This document shows, in pieces, positions 19,477 through 27,936 of a stretch of DNA of 43,257 nt. Both the position numbers and the translations under genes were made by a program. The DNA comes from CAZWDO01 sp964632485 [NCBI: uncultured bacterium]. GTDB taxonomy: Bacteria > JAGOEH01. The first letter of the stretch is position 1; each line of letters begins with the position of its first letter. The stretch covers positions 1-43,257 of the forward strand of contig CAZWDO010000027.1 in assembly GCA_964632485.1 (NCBI GenBank). Direction: 5' to 3'. Below the pieces are notes generated by a model. That model was given only the letters and a program-made list of their open reading frames with translations, was not told the origin of the DNA and searched no databases.

Positions 19477-20562
19477 ATGAAAAGTATAAAACCTATTAGT
19501 GGTGGAATTTTAGACACACCGTTCCCAGTCGATAATCTGCTGACTTGGTTCGAACGACATCGTCGCGATTTGCCATGGCGTGGCTCCCGGGATATATATG
19601 CAATATGGGTATCGGAAATTATGCTCCAACAGACACAAGTAGCGACAGTCATTGATTATTATACGCGTTTCATGGCAATATTTTCTACAGTTGAAGATTT
19701 AGCCCGAGCATCATTGGATGATGTACTTAGACTTTGGGAAGGGTTGGGTTATTATGCTCGAGCCCGTAATTTTAAAAAAGCGGCTGAAATCGTTGTCAAC
19801 GATCTTGCAGGGAAAATCCCCTCTGAGCCGGAACAATTTCGCCGGTTACCCGGAGTCGGCGACTATATTTGCGCGGCCGTCATGAGCATTGCCTGCGGTC
19901 ATCCTCTACCAGTGATTGACGGCAATGTTATTCGGGTTTACAGCCGTTTTATCGGATATTATGAAAATGTCCGCACTCAACGCGCTAAAAATCAAATTCG
20001 GGATTATCTATCCTCAATCATCCCCATCAAATGCCCGGGAGCCTTTAATGAAGCATTAATGGAATTAGGCGCGGTTATCTGCAAACCCCAGAAGCCGCAT
20101 TGTTTCCGATGCCCCTTGAAAAATACCTGCCATGCTTTGCGGGAACAAAAAATTATGGAGATTCCTTTGACTATCAAGGCCGCTCCCATCCCGCACTATA
20201 TCGTTGCCCTCGCTATTTTTGTTGATCAGAATCGGTTGTTCATCCAAAAGCGACCCCCCGAAGGCCACTTGGGTGGATTGTGGGAATTTCCCGGCGGAAA
20301 ACAGTTACCCGAAGAATCTATCGAAACAACGCTGATACGGGAATGCTGGGAAGAGCTCACAATTATCCCGAGAATTCAAAAAAAACTTAATCCGGTAAAC
20401 CATGCTTATTCCCATTTTAAAATTACTATCCATCCGTTTATTTGTGAAATTGCCGAAGGGATTATTCACACTGAACGTGAATGGCGATGGATCGAATGGG
20501 ATCAAATTAACGAATTTGCCTTTCCTCAAGCCAATCGAAAAATATTCAAACAACTCAACTAA
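19477..20562 (+). CDS. mutY: A/G-specific adenine glycosylase MutY with a near-intact Nudix motif
   Basis: MutY removes adenine mispaired with 8-oxoguanine. The HhH-GPD glycosylase domain has the catalytic Glu47 in SEIMLQQTQV and Asp148 in VIDGNVIRV. The [4Fe-4S] cluster ligands are Cys202, 209, 212 and 218 with the standard x6-x2-x5 spacing. The C-terminal Nudix-like 8-oxoG recognition domain starts near residue 240. Unusually, its Nudix box is almost complete: GGK..PEE, then REC.EEL, with only the final Gly changed to Thr. The 361-residue length is normal. The ATG at 19477 immediately follows the -10 box, so translation is probably leaderless. It is separated from the next gene by 173 bp. 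Confidence 0.97.
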   Translation: MKSIKPISGGILDTPFPVDNLLTWFERHRRDLPWRGSRDIYAIWVSEIMLQQTQVATVIDYYTRFMAIFSTVEDLARASLDDVLRLWEGLGYYARARNFKKAAEIVVNDLAGKIPSEPEQFRRLPGVGDYICAAVMSIACGHPLPVIDGNVIRVYSRFIGYYENVRTQRAKNQIRDYLSSIIPIKCPGAFNEALMELGAVICKPQKPHCFRCPLKNTCHALREQKIMEIPLTIKAAPIPHYIVALAIFVDQNRLFIQKRPPEGHLGGLWEFPGGKQLPEESIETTLIRECWEELTIIPRIQKKLNPVNHAYSHFKITIHPFICEIAEGIIHTEREWRWIEWDQINEFAFPQANRKIFKQLN

Positions 20563-20639
20563 AATCCTGCATAGTTGAGAACACTCTCATGTTGTTTCCA
20601 ACGCGCCCAGCATACCAACTCAATCTGATTATTTTACTC

Positions 20640-20668
20640 TTGATTTTTATAAAAAAACATATTATAGT
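20640..20668 (+). promoter_or_regulatory. Promoter of the homocysteine/aspartate-family gene block
   Basis: TTGATT (20640-20645), a 17-bp spacer and TATAGT (20663-20668) precede the sulfurtransferase gene. The predicted start of transcription is near 20675, leaving a ~60-nt leader that contains an inverted repeat and a GAAAGG ribosome-binding site. Confidence 0.5.
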
Positions 20669-20682
20669 TAAAGCTATTTGAG

Positions 20683-20704
20683 AATGTGACGAACCGTTCA
20701 CATT
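20683..20704. promoter_or_regulatory. Inverted repeat in the leader of the homocysteine gene
   Basis: AATGTGA (20683-20689) and TCACATT (20698-20704) are perfect inverted 7-mers separated by 8 nt, beginning about 8 nt into the predicted transcript. This could be a repressor operator or a leader hairpin. The spacer length of 8 does not match the N6 spacing of classical CRP/HcpR sites. Confidence 0.4.
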
Positions 20705-20735
20705 GTAATTGAGAATTTAAAGAAAGGTTCTAAAT

Positions 20736-22097
20736 ATGAGCAGGGAAAAAAACATTCAGGAAATTCAGGAAAAGATTCAAAATCGCCGGGCAGTTGTATT
20801 AACAGCGTCTGAAATGAAAATGTATATTCGTGAAAAAGGGGTAGCTGAAGCAGCCAAAAAAGTGGACGTTGTAACAACTGGAACATTTGGCGCGATGTGT
20901 TCATCGGGTGTGTTTATGAATTTTGGCCACAACGATCCTCCGTTGAAAATGGAGCGAATCTCCTTAAACGGAGTTAAAGCGTATGGCGGTATTGCGGCAG
21001 TGGATGCGTATCTCGGTGTAACAGAACAATCCAAGAGCCGGGGAAGCTCTTATGGAGGCGCTCATGTTATTGATGATCTGATCCGACATCGCCCGGTTTT
21101 ACTAAAAGCCAAAGGAAATGCAACGGATTGTTACCCCGGGAAAAGACTAAAAACCTGGATTGAATTAAAAAACCTGAATCAAGCTATCATGTTAAATCCA
21201 CGCAACGCTTACCAGCGCTATAATGCGGCGACCAATAGCGGAAATAAAACCTTGAATACTTATATGGGCAGACTATTGCCGCGTCTGCGCAATGTTACAT
21301 ATTCCGGCGCGGGCGAAATCTCCCCGATCAATAACGACCCTCACTTTAACAGCATGGGGATTGGAACTCGCATTTTTTTGGGCGGCGCGCAGGGGTATAT
21401 TGTCGGACCCGGTACGCAACACAGCCCGGGAACCGGTTTTGCAACCTTAATGGTTTCCGGAGACTTGAAAACTATGCGCAGTGAATTCATTCGCCCCTCC
21501 GTATTTAAAGGCTACGGCTGTACATTGTTTATTGGGATTGGTATTCCCATATTGATTCTCAACGAGGAAATTGCCTACCAAACAGCAGTATCCAACAATG
21601 AAATCATGGTGAATATTGTTGATTATAGTGTTCCCAGCCGGCAACGCCCCATTATTAAAAGTGATATATCATATACCGAACTGCAATCCGGAAGCGTTGA
21701 ATTGAATGGCAAGAAGGTTCCTACCGGCAGCATTTCGAGCCTCTATATGGCCCAGATAATATGCAAGGAGCTGAAGCAACAAATTTTATCGGGCGAGTTC
21801 CTTCCCACATCTGCCAGCGCGCCTATTGAAACGGAATCGCTGGCGCGTCCATTACATATCAACTCAGCGCCGGATCGTAAAACCAAGGAAATTGAAAAAT
21901 CGCTAAAATTAGTCAAAGATATCGCGCTTTATTGCGAACGGTGTATCCGTTGCGGACTCTGCGCGACGCTTTGTCCGGCAAAAGCGATAACCCATAAAAA
22001 AGATGAATTGCCCCAAATTGATCAGGGCCAGTGTCGTCATTGTTATGCTTGTTTTAAATTCTGCCCCATTGAATGCTATCACTCTCCACAATCATAA
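20736..22097 (+). CDS. L-aspartate semialdehyde sulfurtransferase homologue (DUF39/COG1900) fused to a 2x[4Fe-4S] ferredoxin domain
   Basis: The 453-residue protein belongs to the DUF39 family, whose Methanosarcina member MA1821 makes homocysteine from aspartate semialdehyde and sulfide. Two cysteines, Cys55 (FGAMCSSGVF) and Cys132 (NATDCYPGK), sit where the family's essential pair is expected. Glycine-rich motifs GGAQGYIVGPGTQHSPG and VSGDLKTM are typical. The C-terminus (400-443) carries two CxxCxxCxxxCP clusters, at Cys403-413 and Cys433-443. In methanogens this ferredoxin module, together with a NIL domain, is a separate protein; no NIL domain is seen here. A GAAAGG site precedes the ATG. 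It leads the aspartate-family block, 3 nt upstream of the UPF0280 gene. The activity in this organism is inferred. Confidence 0.9.
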   Translation: MSREKNIQEIQEKIQNRRAVVLTASEMKMYIREKGVAEAAKKVDVVTTGTFGAMCSSGVFMNFGHNDPPLKMERISLNGVKAYGGIAAVDAYLGVTEQSKSRGSSYGGAHVIDDLIRHRPVLLKAKGNATDCYPGKRLKTWIELKNLNQAIMLNPRNAYQRYNAATNSGNKTLNTYMGRLLPRLRNVTYSGAGEISPINNDPHFNSMGIGTRIFLGGAQGYIVGPGTQHSPGTGFATLMVSGDLKTMRSEFIRPSVFKGYGCTLFIGIGIPILILNEEIAYQTAVSNNEIMVNIVDYSVPSRQRPIIKSDISYTELQSGSVELNGKKVPTGSISSLYMAQIICKELKQQILSGEFLPTSASAPIETESLARPLHINSAPDRKTKEIEKSLKLVKDIALYCERCIRCGLCATLCPAKAITHKKDELPQIDQGQCRHCYACFKFCPIECYHSPQS

Positions 22098-22100
22098 AAG

Positions 22101-22817
22101 ATGATCTCACCCCATCGAGTGCAAATCGGGCAAACCATCGCCAATCTCTGGACCCCGCCGGAGTACCTGCCATCCGCAAATAAATCCATTTGCCATCTCA
22201 GACAATCAGTGGCGGATTATATCCGGCGCCACCCGGAGTTTTATTATACCTTGAAACCCTTCCCGGACAGCGGCGACTGTAAAAGCGAAATCATCCGCCG
22301 GATGATCGATGCCGCCGCATTGGCCCAAGTAGGTCCCATGGCTGCTGTTGCCGGCGTTATTGCCGATATTGTTGTCCATGATCTGGTAGAACAGGGCGCT
22401 CCCTATGCTATTATGGACAATGGGGGGGACATTGCCCTGTATTTAGCCGAACCGATTACCATCGGACTTTATACTGGAAGAACGGTGAGTACCGGTATCG
22501 GGTTACGCATTGAACAGTGCGGACGGTTTTTTGCGCTATGCACATCATCGCGCGTGATCGGCCATTCCCTGAGTTTCGGTATAACCGATTGCGCTTCAAT
22601 ATGGGCGAATGATGGCGCTGTCGCCGATGCATTCGCCACAGCCCTCGGTAACGCATTGACTTCCCCAGAAATCCACTCGCTGCAAGATACTCTCAATAAA
22701 TTTCTTGATTACCCGATTCTGGGGTGCATTGCTGTCATTCAACAGCAAATCGGATTCGCCGGAGAGCTTCCTGAGTTTTGTGAAGCCGAAATTGATTCTT
22801 CACTCATTGCCCAATAA
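22101..22817 (+). CDS. UPF0280/COG2122 family protein, ApbE-like, sulfide-assimilation partner
   Basis: The 238-residue protein matches UPF0280 (COG2122): DAAALAQVGPMAAVAGVIAD near residue 75, the MDNGGDIAL motif about 30 residues later, and a C-terminal region with TSSRVIGHSLSFG and DCASIWANDGAVADAFATALGNAL. These also occur in ApbE flavin transferases. The Methanosarcina member MA1715 is reported to be needed for efficient sulfide assimilation into homocysteine, so it probably works with the preceding sulfurtransferase. The mechanism is not established. Only 3 nt separate it from the upstream stop, and no strong ribosome-binding site precedes the ATG, suggesting translational coupling. It lies 9 nt before lysC. 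Confidence 0.88.
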   Translation: MISPHRVQIGQTIANLWTPPEYLPSANKSICHLRQSVADYIRRHPEFYYTLKPFPDSGDCKSEIIRRMIDAAALAQVGPMAAVAGVIADIVVHDLVEQGAPYAIMDNGGDIALYLAEPITIGLYTGRTVSTGIGLRIEQCGRFFALCTSSRVIGHSLSFGITDCASIWANDGAVADAFATALGNALTSPEIHSLQDTLNKFLDYPILGCIAVIQQQIGFAGELPEFCEAEIDSSLIAQ

Positions 22818-22826
22818 GGAGAACCC

Positions 22827-24194
22827 ATGAAAGTTATGAAGTTTGGCGGCGCCAGTCTGCGCGATAAACAAACAGTTTTAACGACAGCCCGAACCATCAT
22901 AGAACAAAAAGGCGATCGGGCTGTCGTTCTCTCTGCTCTGTTCGGAATTACGGATTTTTTAGAAAAAGCAATTGATTTGGCCCGTCAGAACGAGGCCAAT
23001 ATTAAAACCTCAATTGATGAATTCCGACACCGCCATCATATAGTCGCCTCACAGTGTATCGAAGAGATTAATATTTTAAAAGCTACCTTACGCCATGTGG
23101 ACGAACGCATCGAAAAACTGGAGCGCTTGCTGTACGGAGTTGCTTATACCGAAGAGATCACTAAAAAAGTTAATGCGTTGATCCTCAGTTTCGGCGAACG
23201 TCTGGCCGTTGTGATCATGGCCGGGATACTTCAATCCCAGGGCTGTCAGTCGGAGTTCATGGAATCCGATAAAATCGGTGTCATCTCTGACAATTCTTAT
23301 GATAATGCATCGGCCATTTTGCCACTGGTTAAAGACAATCTGCAAAAAAATGTCATTCCAAAAATCAAGGATAAAATTATACCCATCATCACCGGATTTT
23401 TTGGTCGTAATCAGGAAGGGAAAGTAACCCTCTTCGGTCGTAATAGTTCTGATTATTCGGCGGCAGTAATTGCTCACGGATTACAAGCCACCTGTCTGGA
23501 AATCTGGAAAGATGTGGATGGATTCATGAGCGCTGATCCCAAACTGGTGGCGAATGCCTTTTTAATTGAGCATCTCTCGTATGAAGAAGCCGCCGAACTT
23601 TCATATTTCGGAGCAAAAATCCTACATCCTCGAACCGTGGAACCTCTCCGTCCCCACCTCACTCCCATCATCATCCGCAATCTGCATAATCCACAAAACA
23701 CAGGCACCGAGATTGGACCCGAAGCGCGCCATCTCGAGTCAATCATTAAAAGTGTCACCTACAACAAACAGATATCCGTTTTAAAGGTCCGTGGCGCGGG
23801 TGTTGGCTATAAACCCGGAGTCATCTCGGAAATCGGTTCGCTGCTCGGAAACCTCGGAATTAATATATATTCGATCATCACCTCCCAAACCTGTATTAAT
23901 TTATTAATCGACCGTAAAGATTCTGCCGCGAGTTATCAAGCTCTTCTTTCTCTGGGAGAAGGTGTTATCGATACTATCGATCATCAGGATGACCAGGTTG
24001 TTGTTGCTGTTGTTGGAACAGGTCTCGATTATACTCCGGGATTGGCCGCTAAAGTGTTCCAGGCAGTTGCCAACGAAGGCGTTAACATTGAAATGATCTC
24101 TTCCGGCGCTTCTTTGGTCGCCACCTATTTTATAGTAAAGGATTCCTATTTATCAACTGCCGTTAATGCCGTTCATCGGGCGTTCTTTGATTAA
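22827..24194 (+). CDS. lysC: Aspartate kinase (monofunctional)
   Basis: This catalyses ATP-dependent phosphorylation of aspartate, the first step toward lysine, threonine and methionine. The 455-residue protein has the kinase signature MKFGGASL at the N-terminus, the ATP-loop segment FGRNSSDYSAAVIA near residue 205, and EIWKDVDGFMSADPK. It carries two C-terminal ACT domains (from ~320), ending in VNIEMISSGASLVATYFIV, where feedback inhibitors usually bind. AAGGAG precedes the ATG. This kinase sits with the two homocysteine genes, whereas the second kinase is fused in thrA, so this copy may supply the homocysteine branch. That assignment is inferred from position. It is followed by a 210-bp gap. 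Confidence 0.95.
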   Translation: MKVMKFGGASLRDKQTVLTTARTIIEQKGDRAVVLSALFGITDFLEKAIDLARQNEANIKTSIDEFRHRHHIVASQCIEEINILKATLRHVDERIEKLERLLYGVAYTEEITKKVNALILSFGERLAVVIMAGILQSQGCQSEFMESDKIGVISDNSYDNASAILPLVKDNLQKNVIPKIKDKIIPIITGFFGRNQEGKVTLFGRNSSDYSAAVIAHGLQATCLEIWKDVDGFMSADPKLVANAFLIEHLSYEEAAELSYFGAKILHPRTVEPLRPHLTPIIIRNLHNPQNTGTEIGPEARHLESIIKSVTYNKQISVLKVRGAGVGYKPGVISEIGSLLGNLGINIYSIITSQTCINLLIDRKDSAASYQALLSLGEGVIDTIDHQDDQVVVAVVGTGLDYTPGLAAKVFQAVANEGVNIEMISSGASLVATYFIVKDSYLSTAVNAVHRAFFD

Positions 24195-24355
24195 CACCCT
24201 TGGGATCAGGCGCTACGAGCAATCGAACATTGACTCCCTCTATTCGCGCAGACGTTGCATAGAGAGAACCCGTTAAATCTATTGCCCGGGAAACCCGACA
24301 ATTTTGGAGAAGACTTTTTATTAAGCGATTAGTAATAAAAATCAACCGTCGTCTG

Positions 24356-24373
24356 TATAATATTCAATTGAAT
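24356..24373 (+). promoter_or_regulatory. Internal promoter and palindrome before thrA
   Basis: A perfect TATAAT -10 box (24356-24361) lies 43 nt before thrA, though its -35 region is poor (TAATAA at 17-bp spacing). It is immediately followed by ATTCAATTGAAT (24362-24373), a perfect 12-bp palindrome that would cover the transcription start, a natural place for a repressor. The rest of the 24195-24355 gap shows no attenuator or leader peptide rich in Thr codons. Confidence 0.4.
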
Positions 24374-24404
24374 CGGACTTGCCTAAGAAAAGAAGGTGAG
24401 AATC

Positions 24405-26867
24405 ATGGAAAAATTACTTAAATTTGGGGGAACCTCAGTCGGAACTCCCCAAAATATTTTGAAAATTTGTGAAATTTTGAAAACCTATCCTGCCCGGCGA
24501 TTCAGTATCGTTGTTTCAGCTTTTGGCGGTGTTACCGATACTCTGATCGTTCTCGGCAAACAAGCCGAACAGGGCGATACCGCTTATCAACGCGGATTTG
24601 AACTGATTGGTAAACGACACCGGGAAGCCATTGACGTTCTATTAGCCACGAACCAATCGATCCAACAAGAACTGTTCAATTATCTTGAATCGATTCTGAA
24701 TGAACTGCATGACCTGCTGCATGGTGTTTTTCTATTAAAGGAACTCTCTTTGCGCAGTCTCGATTTATTGATGAGTTTTGGCGAACGTTTATCATCCCGC
24801 ATTATTGCCGCTGCGCTAACCGTCCAGGGCATCCCCGCGCAATTTCTCGATACACGCGATTTAGTGATAACGGACGAACATTTCGGTAACGCCCGTGTGG
24901 ATTGGAAAACAACTCGGCACCGAATTGTCAACTATTTTAAGGACGTGAATAGTTGTCAAGTGATCACTGGTTTTATCGGCGCCACGAAGCAGAATGAAAC
25001 CACGACCCTGGGGCGCGGCGGTTCCGATTATACGGCCTCTCTCTTCGGGGCCGCTCTGGAAGTGTCTGAAATTGAGATTTGGACCGATGTGGATGGCATC
25101 ATGACAGCGGATCCCCGAAAGGTTGCTAAGGCGTTCCCAATGTCGCAAATTACCTACGAAGAAGCGATGGAAATGTCACATTTCGGCGCAAAAGTCATTC
25201 ATCCCCCCACAATTCAACCGGCGCGTGAATTGGGCATCTCCCTTCGAATTAAAAACACATTCAACCCCTTGTTCCCCGGCACCCTGATTACCACTCAGAA
25301 TATAACAAAAGAGTATTCGGTTAAAGGAATTTCATCGATTACAAACATCGCCCTGCTCAGAGTTCAGGGTAGCGGGATGATCGGTGTCGCCGGTATTGCC
25401 ATGCGTTTATTTTCGGCATTAGCCCAAAAAAAAATCAATATTATTCTCATTACCCAGGCTTCCTCAGAACATTCAATATGTATCGCTGTCGCCCCTCATC
25501 ATGCTGATTTGGCTTGTGATACTATTAGCGAAGAATTTAAACTGGAACTCAATGCTCATCAAATTGATCCAGTCAAAGTCGAAGACCAGCTCTCGATTAT
25601 CGCCATTGTCGGTGAAAACATGAAACGTACCCCCGGAATCTCGGGACGATTATTCCAGGCCCTCGGAAAAAACGGGATTAACGTAGTCGCTATCGCCCAG
25701 GGTTCCACTGAACTTAACATCTCGGTGGTTGTCACTGTAGCCGATGAGAATAAAGCTCTTAATGCGATTCATGATGCGTTTTTCCTCTCTGATACTAAAA
25801 CCATTAATTTATTCATGGTCGGTTGCGGGTTGATCGGTAAAACACTGCTCTCTCAGATTCAAGCGCAGACTCCGATACTACGAACTAACCATAAAATGGA
25901 AATTCGCCTGATCGGCCTGGCCAACACCAAAAAAATGATTTTTAATGAGAAAGGGATCCCGCTGGATCACTGCTGCCAGCAGTTGTCATCCGGAGAAGAA
26001 CCTTCACTGCTGCGGGAATTTATCGACAATATGATCTTCCTCAATATGCCCAATTCGATTTTTATCGATTGCACGGCAGGGGAAGATGTTATCCCCTATT
26101 ACAATTCTATACTTTCCGCGAGCATTTCCCTGGTAACACCCAACAAGATCGCTAACAGCAGTTCCATGGATATTTATCGGCAGCTTAAAACAAGCGCCCA
26201 GAAGCATAACGTCAAGTTTTATTATGAAACCAATGTTGGCGCGGGATTACCGATTATCAGTACCCTCAATGACCTGCTGGCAAGCGGTGATAATATTGAA
26301 CGGATCGAAGCCATTTTATCGGGAACGATCAGTTATATTTTCAATAATTATACAGGGACCACCAGTTTCGCCGGATTGGTTCGCCAGGCTCAAGAATTGG
26401 GACTGACAGAGCCGGACCCGCGTGATGATTTGAGCGCGCTGGATGCTGCCCGGAAATCCTTGATTCTGGCCCGTGAAATGGGCTGGCAATTGGAACTTAA
26501 AGATATTGTCATTGAATCTATCGCGCCCCGGGAGATTATGCAAAGTGAATCATTGGATGTTTTTTATGACGCTCTTGAAAAAAATGATGCTCATTTTAAA
26601 AACCAGTTAACCGCTGCTCAGAAGGAAAACAAAGTTCTGCGCTATATCTCCGTTCTGGCCGATGGGGAGGCCCGTCTGCAGCTGACCGCCGTGGAACCCG
26701 GCCACCCCTTTTATCATCTTGATGGCAGCGACAACATGATCGTTTTCTTTACTTCCCGCTATAAAGAGCGGCCGTTAGTCGTTCGAGGACCCGGCGCCGG
26801 GGCTGAAGTGACGGCGGCGGGAGTATTCGCCGATATCTTAAAAATTGCGCGTTATATTTCAAAATAA
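24405..26867 (+). CDS. thrA: Bifunctional aspartate kinase / homoserine dehydrogenase
   Basis: The 820-residue fusion carries out the first and third steps to threonine. The kinase half opens with EKLLKFGGTSVG and has TLGRGGSDYTASLFG and EIWTDVDGIMTADPRK. Two ACT domains follow between ~310 and 460, including VAIAQGSTELNISVVV. The homoserine dehydrogenase half begins with the NAD(P)-binding strand NLFMVGCGLIGKTLL near residue 470 and contains LVTPNKIA, YYETNVGAGLPIIS and ILSGTISYIFN. The start is the ATG at 24405, which has AGAAGG 8 nt upstream; the in-frame GTG at 24396 overlaps that site and is less likely. It lies 210 bp after lysC, behind its own probable promoter, and 16 nt before asd. 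Confidence 0.97.
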   Translation: MEKLLKFGGTSVGTPQNILKICEILKTYPARRFSIVVSAFGGVTDTLIVLGKQAEQGDTAYQRGFELIGKRHREAIDVLLATNQSIQQELFNYLESILNELHDLLHGVFLLKELSLRSLDLLMSFGERLSSRIIAAALTVQGIPAQFLDTRDLVITDEHFGNARVDWKTTRHRIVNYFKDVNSCQVITGFIGATKQNETTTLGRGGSDYTASLFGAALEVSEIEIWTDVDGIMTADPRKVAKAFPMSQITYEEAMEMSHFGAKVIHPPTIQPARELGISLRIKNTFNPLFPGTLITTQNITKEYSVKGISSITNIALLRVQGSGMIGVAGIAMRLFSALAQKKINIILITQASSEHSICIAVAPHHADLACDTISEEFKLELNAHQIDPVKVEDQLSIIAIVGENMKRTPGISGRLFQALGKNGINVVAIAQGSTELNISVVVTVADENKALNAIHDAFFLSDTKTINLFMVGCGLIGKTLLSQIQAQTPILRTNHKMEIRLIGLANTKKMIFNEKGIPLDHCCQQLSSGEEPSLLREFIDNMIFLNMPNSIFIDCTAGEDVIPYYNSILSASISLVTPNKIANSSSMDIYRQLKTSAQKHNVKFYYETNVGAGLPIISTLNDLLASGDNIERIEAILSGTISYIFNNYTGTTSFAGLVRQAQELGLTEPDPRDDLSALDAARKSLILAREMGWQLELKDIVIESIAPREIMQSESLDVFYDALEKNDAHFKNQLTAAQKENKVLRYISVLADGEARLQLTAVEPGHPFYHLDGSDNMIVFFTSRYKERPLVVRGPGAGAEVTAAGVFADILKIARYISK

Positions 26868-26883
26868 GAAAGGATGTGATCCC

Positions 26884-27936
26884 ATGAGAGAAAAAAAAAT
26901 ACCGGTCGGGATACTGGGCGCCACAGGCAGTGTCGGACAAAAATTCATTGAATTACTGAACGGGCATCCCTGGTTCGAGATTACGGTACTAGCGGCTTCG
27001 GAACGTTCGGCCGGTAAAATCTATGGAGAAGCGGTCAATTGGTTCATGAGCTCTCCCCTACCAGCATCCATTGCCGCCATGGAAGTCAAGCCGTGTGTAC
27101 CCGTGGATTTTCCCTGTCGCATCGTTTTCTCCGGTCTCGACGCCAGCGTGGCGGGGGAAATTGAAACTGAATTCGCCCAAGCTGGTTACTGGGTCGTTTC
27201 CAATTCCCGTAACCACCGCTTTGATACAGATGTCCCTCTTTTAATTCCTGAAATTAACGCTGATCACCTGGCCCTGATTAAACACCAGAAATACGAGCAG
27301 GGAGCCATTATCACCAATCCTAATTGTTCAACCATCGGAATGACCATTGCATTGAAACCCTTGTTCGATGCCTTTGGGATTGATGCATTGCAAGTATTTA
27401 CCATGCAAGCCCTTTCCGGCGCCGGTTATCCGGGAGTCCCCAGTTTGGATATTATCGATAACGTTATCCCTTTTATTAAAAGCGAAGAAGAAAAAATGGA
27501 AAGTGAACCTCTGAAAATATTGGGGAAACTGAGGAATGATCATATAGAAAACGCTCAAATGGCAATCAGCGCGCATTGCAACCGCGTAGCCGTAGTAGAT
27601 GGCCATACTGAATGCGTGTCAGTAAAATTTAGTAAACCCGTTGACCCTGAAGATATTATACGGATATGGCGGGAATTCCGCGGAGTTCCTCAACACTTGA
27701 ATCTGCCCAGCGCTCCCATTCAACCCATATACTATTTTGATGAAGACCGCTATCCGCAACCGCGACTACATCGAATGCTGGATAAAGGAATGGCGGTCGC
27801 TGTTGGGCGTTTACGGAAATGTTCCATCATGGATTACAAATTTGTCTTGCTTTCTCACAATACGATCCGCGGCGCTGCCGGAGGGGCAATTCTGAATGCG
27901 GAGTTACTGATTGAACAAGGTTATCTTGATGTCTGA
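26884..27936 (+). CDS. asd: Aspartate-semialdehyde dehydrogenase
   Basis: The 350-residue enzyme reduces aspartyl phosphate to aspartate semialdehyde, the branch-point metabolite used by both homoserine dehydrogenase and the sulfurtransferase at 20736. The NADP-binding loop GILGATGSVGQKF is at the N-terminus. The acyl-accepting Cys148 is in TNPNCSTIGM, followed by LQVFTMQALSGAGYPG and the substrate segment SAHCNRVAVVDGHTE. These features and the length match the archaeal/fungal-type ASADH rather than the E. coli type. The start is the ATG at 26884, preceded by AAGGATGTG; the upstream in-frame start at 26845 lies inside thrA. Its stop overlaps the thrB start by 8 nt. Confidence 0.97.
   Translation: MREKKIPVGILGATGSVGQKFIELLNGHPWFEITVLAASERSAGKIYGEAVNWFMSSPLPASIAAMEVKPCVPVDFPCRIVFSGLDASVAGEIETEFAQAGYWVVSNSRNHRFDTDVPLLIPEINADHLALIKHQKYEQGAIITNPNCSTIGMTIALKPLFDAFGIDALQVFTMQALSGAGYPGVPSLDIIDNVIPFIKSEEEKMESEPLKILGKLRNDHIENAQMAISAHCNRVAVVDGHTECVSVKFSKPVDPEDIIRIWREFRGVPQHLNLPSAPIQPIYYFDEDRYPQPRLHRMLDKGMAVAVGRLRKCSIMDYKFVLLSHNTIRGAAGGAILNAELLIEQGYLDV

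Noticed and set aside
20683-20704. CRP/HcpR-type binding site
   Set aside because: The half-sites TGTGA and TCACA are separated by 8 bp instead of the usual 6, so no regulator is named.
24163-24345. 60-codon minus-strand ORF in the lysC-thrA gap (TTG start, ITNRLIKSLLQNCRVSRA at the N-terminus)
   Set aside because: It has no ribosome-binding site, overlaps the end of lysC, and no full domain can be recognised. It could be a decayed fragment but the evidence is too thin.
24195-24355. Thr attenuator or riboswitch before thrA
   Set aside because: No leader peptide with runs of Thr codons, no terminator hairpin and no recognisable riboswitch core were found.
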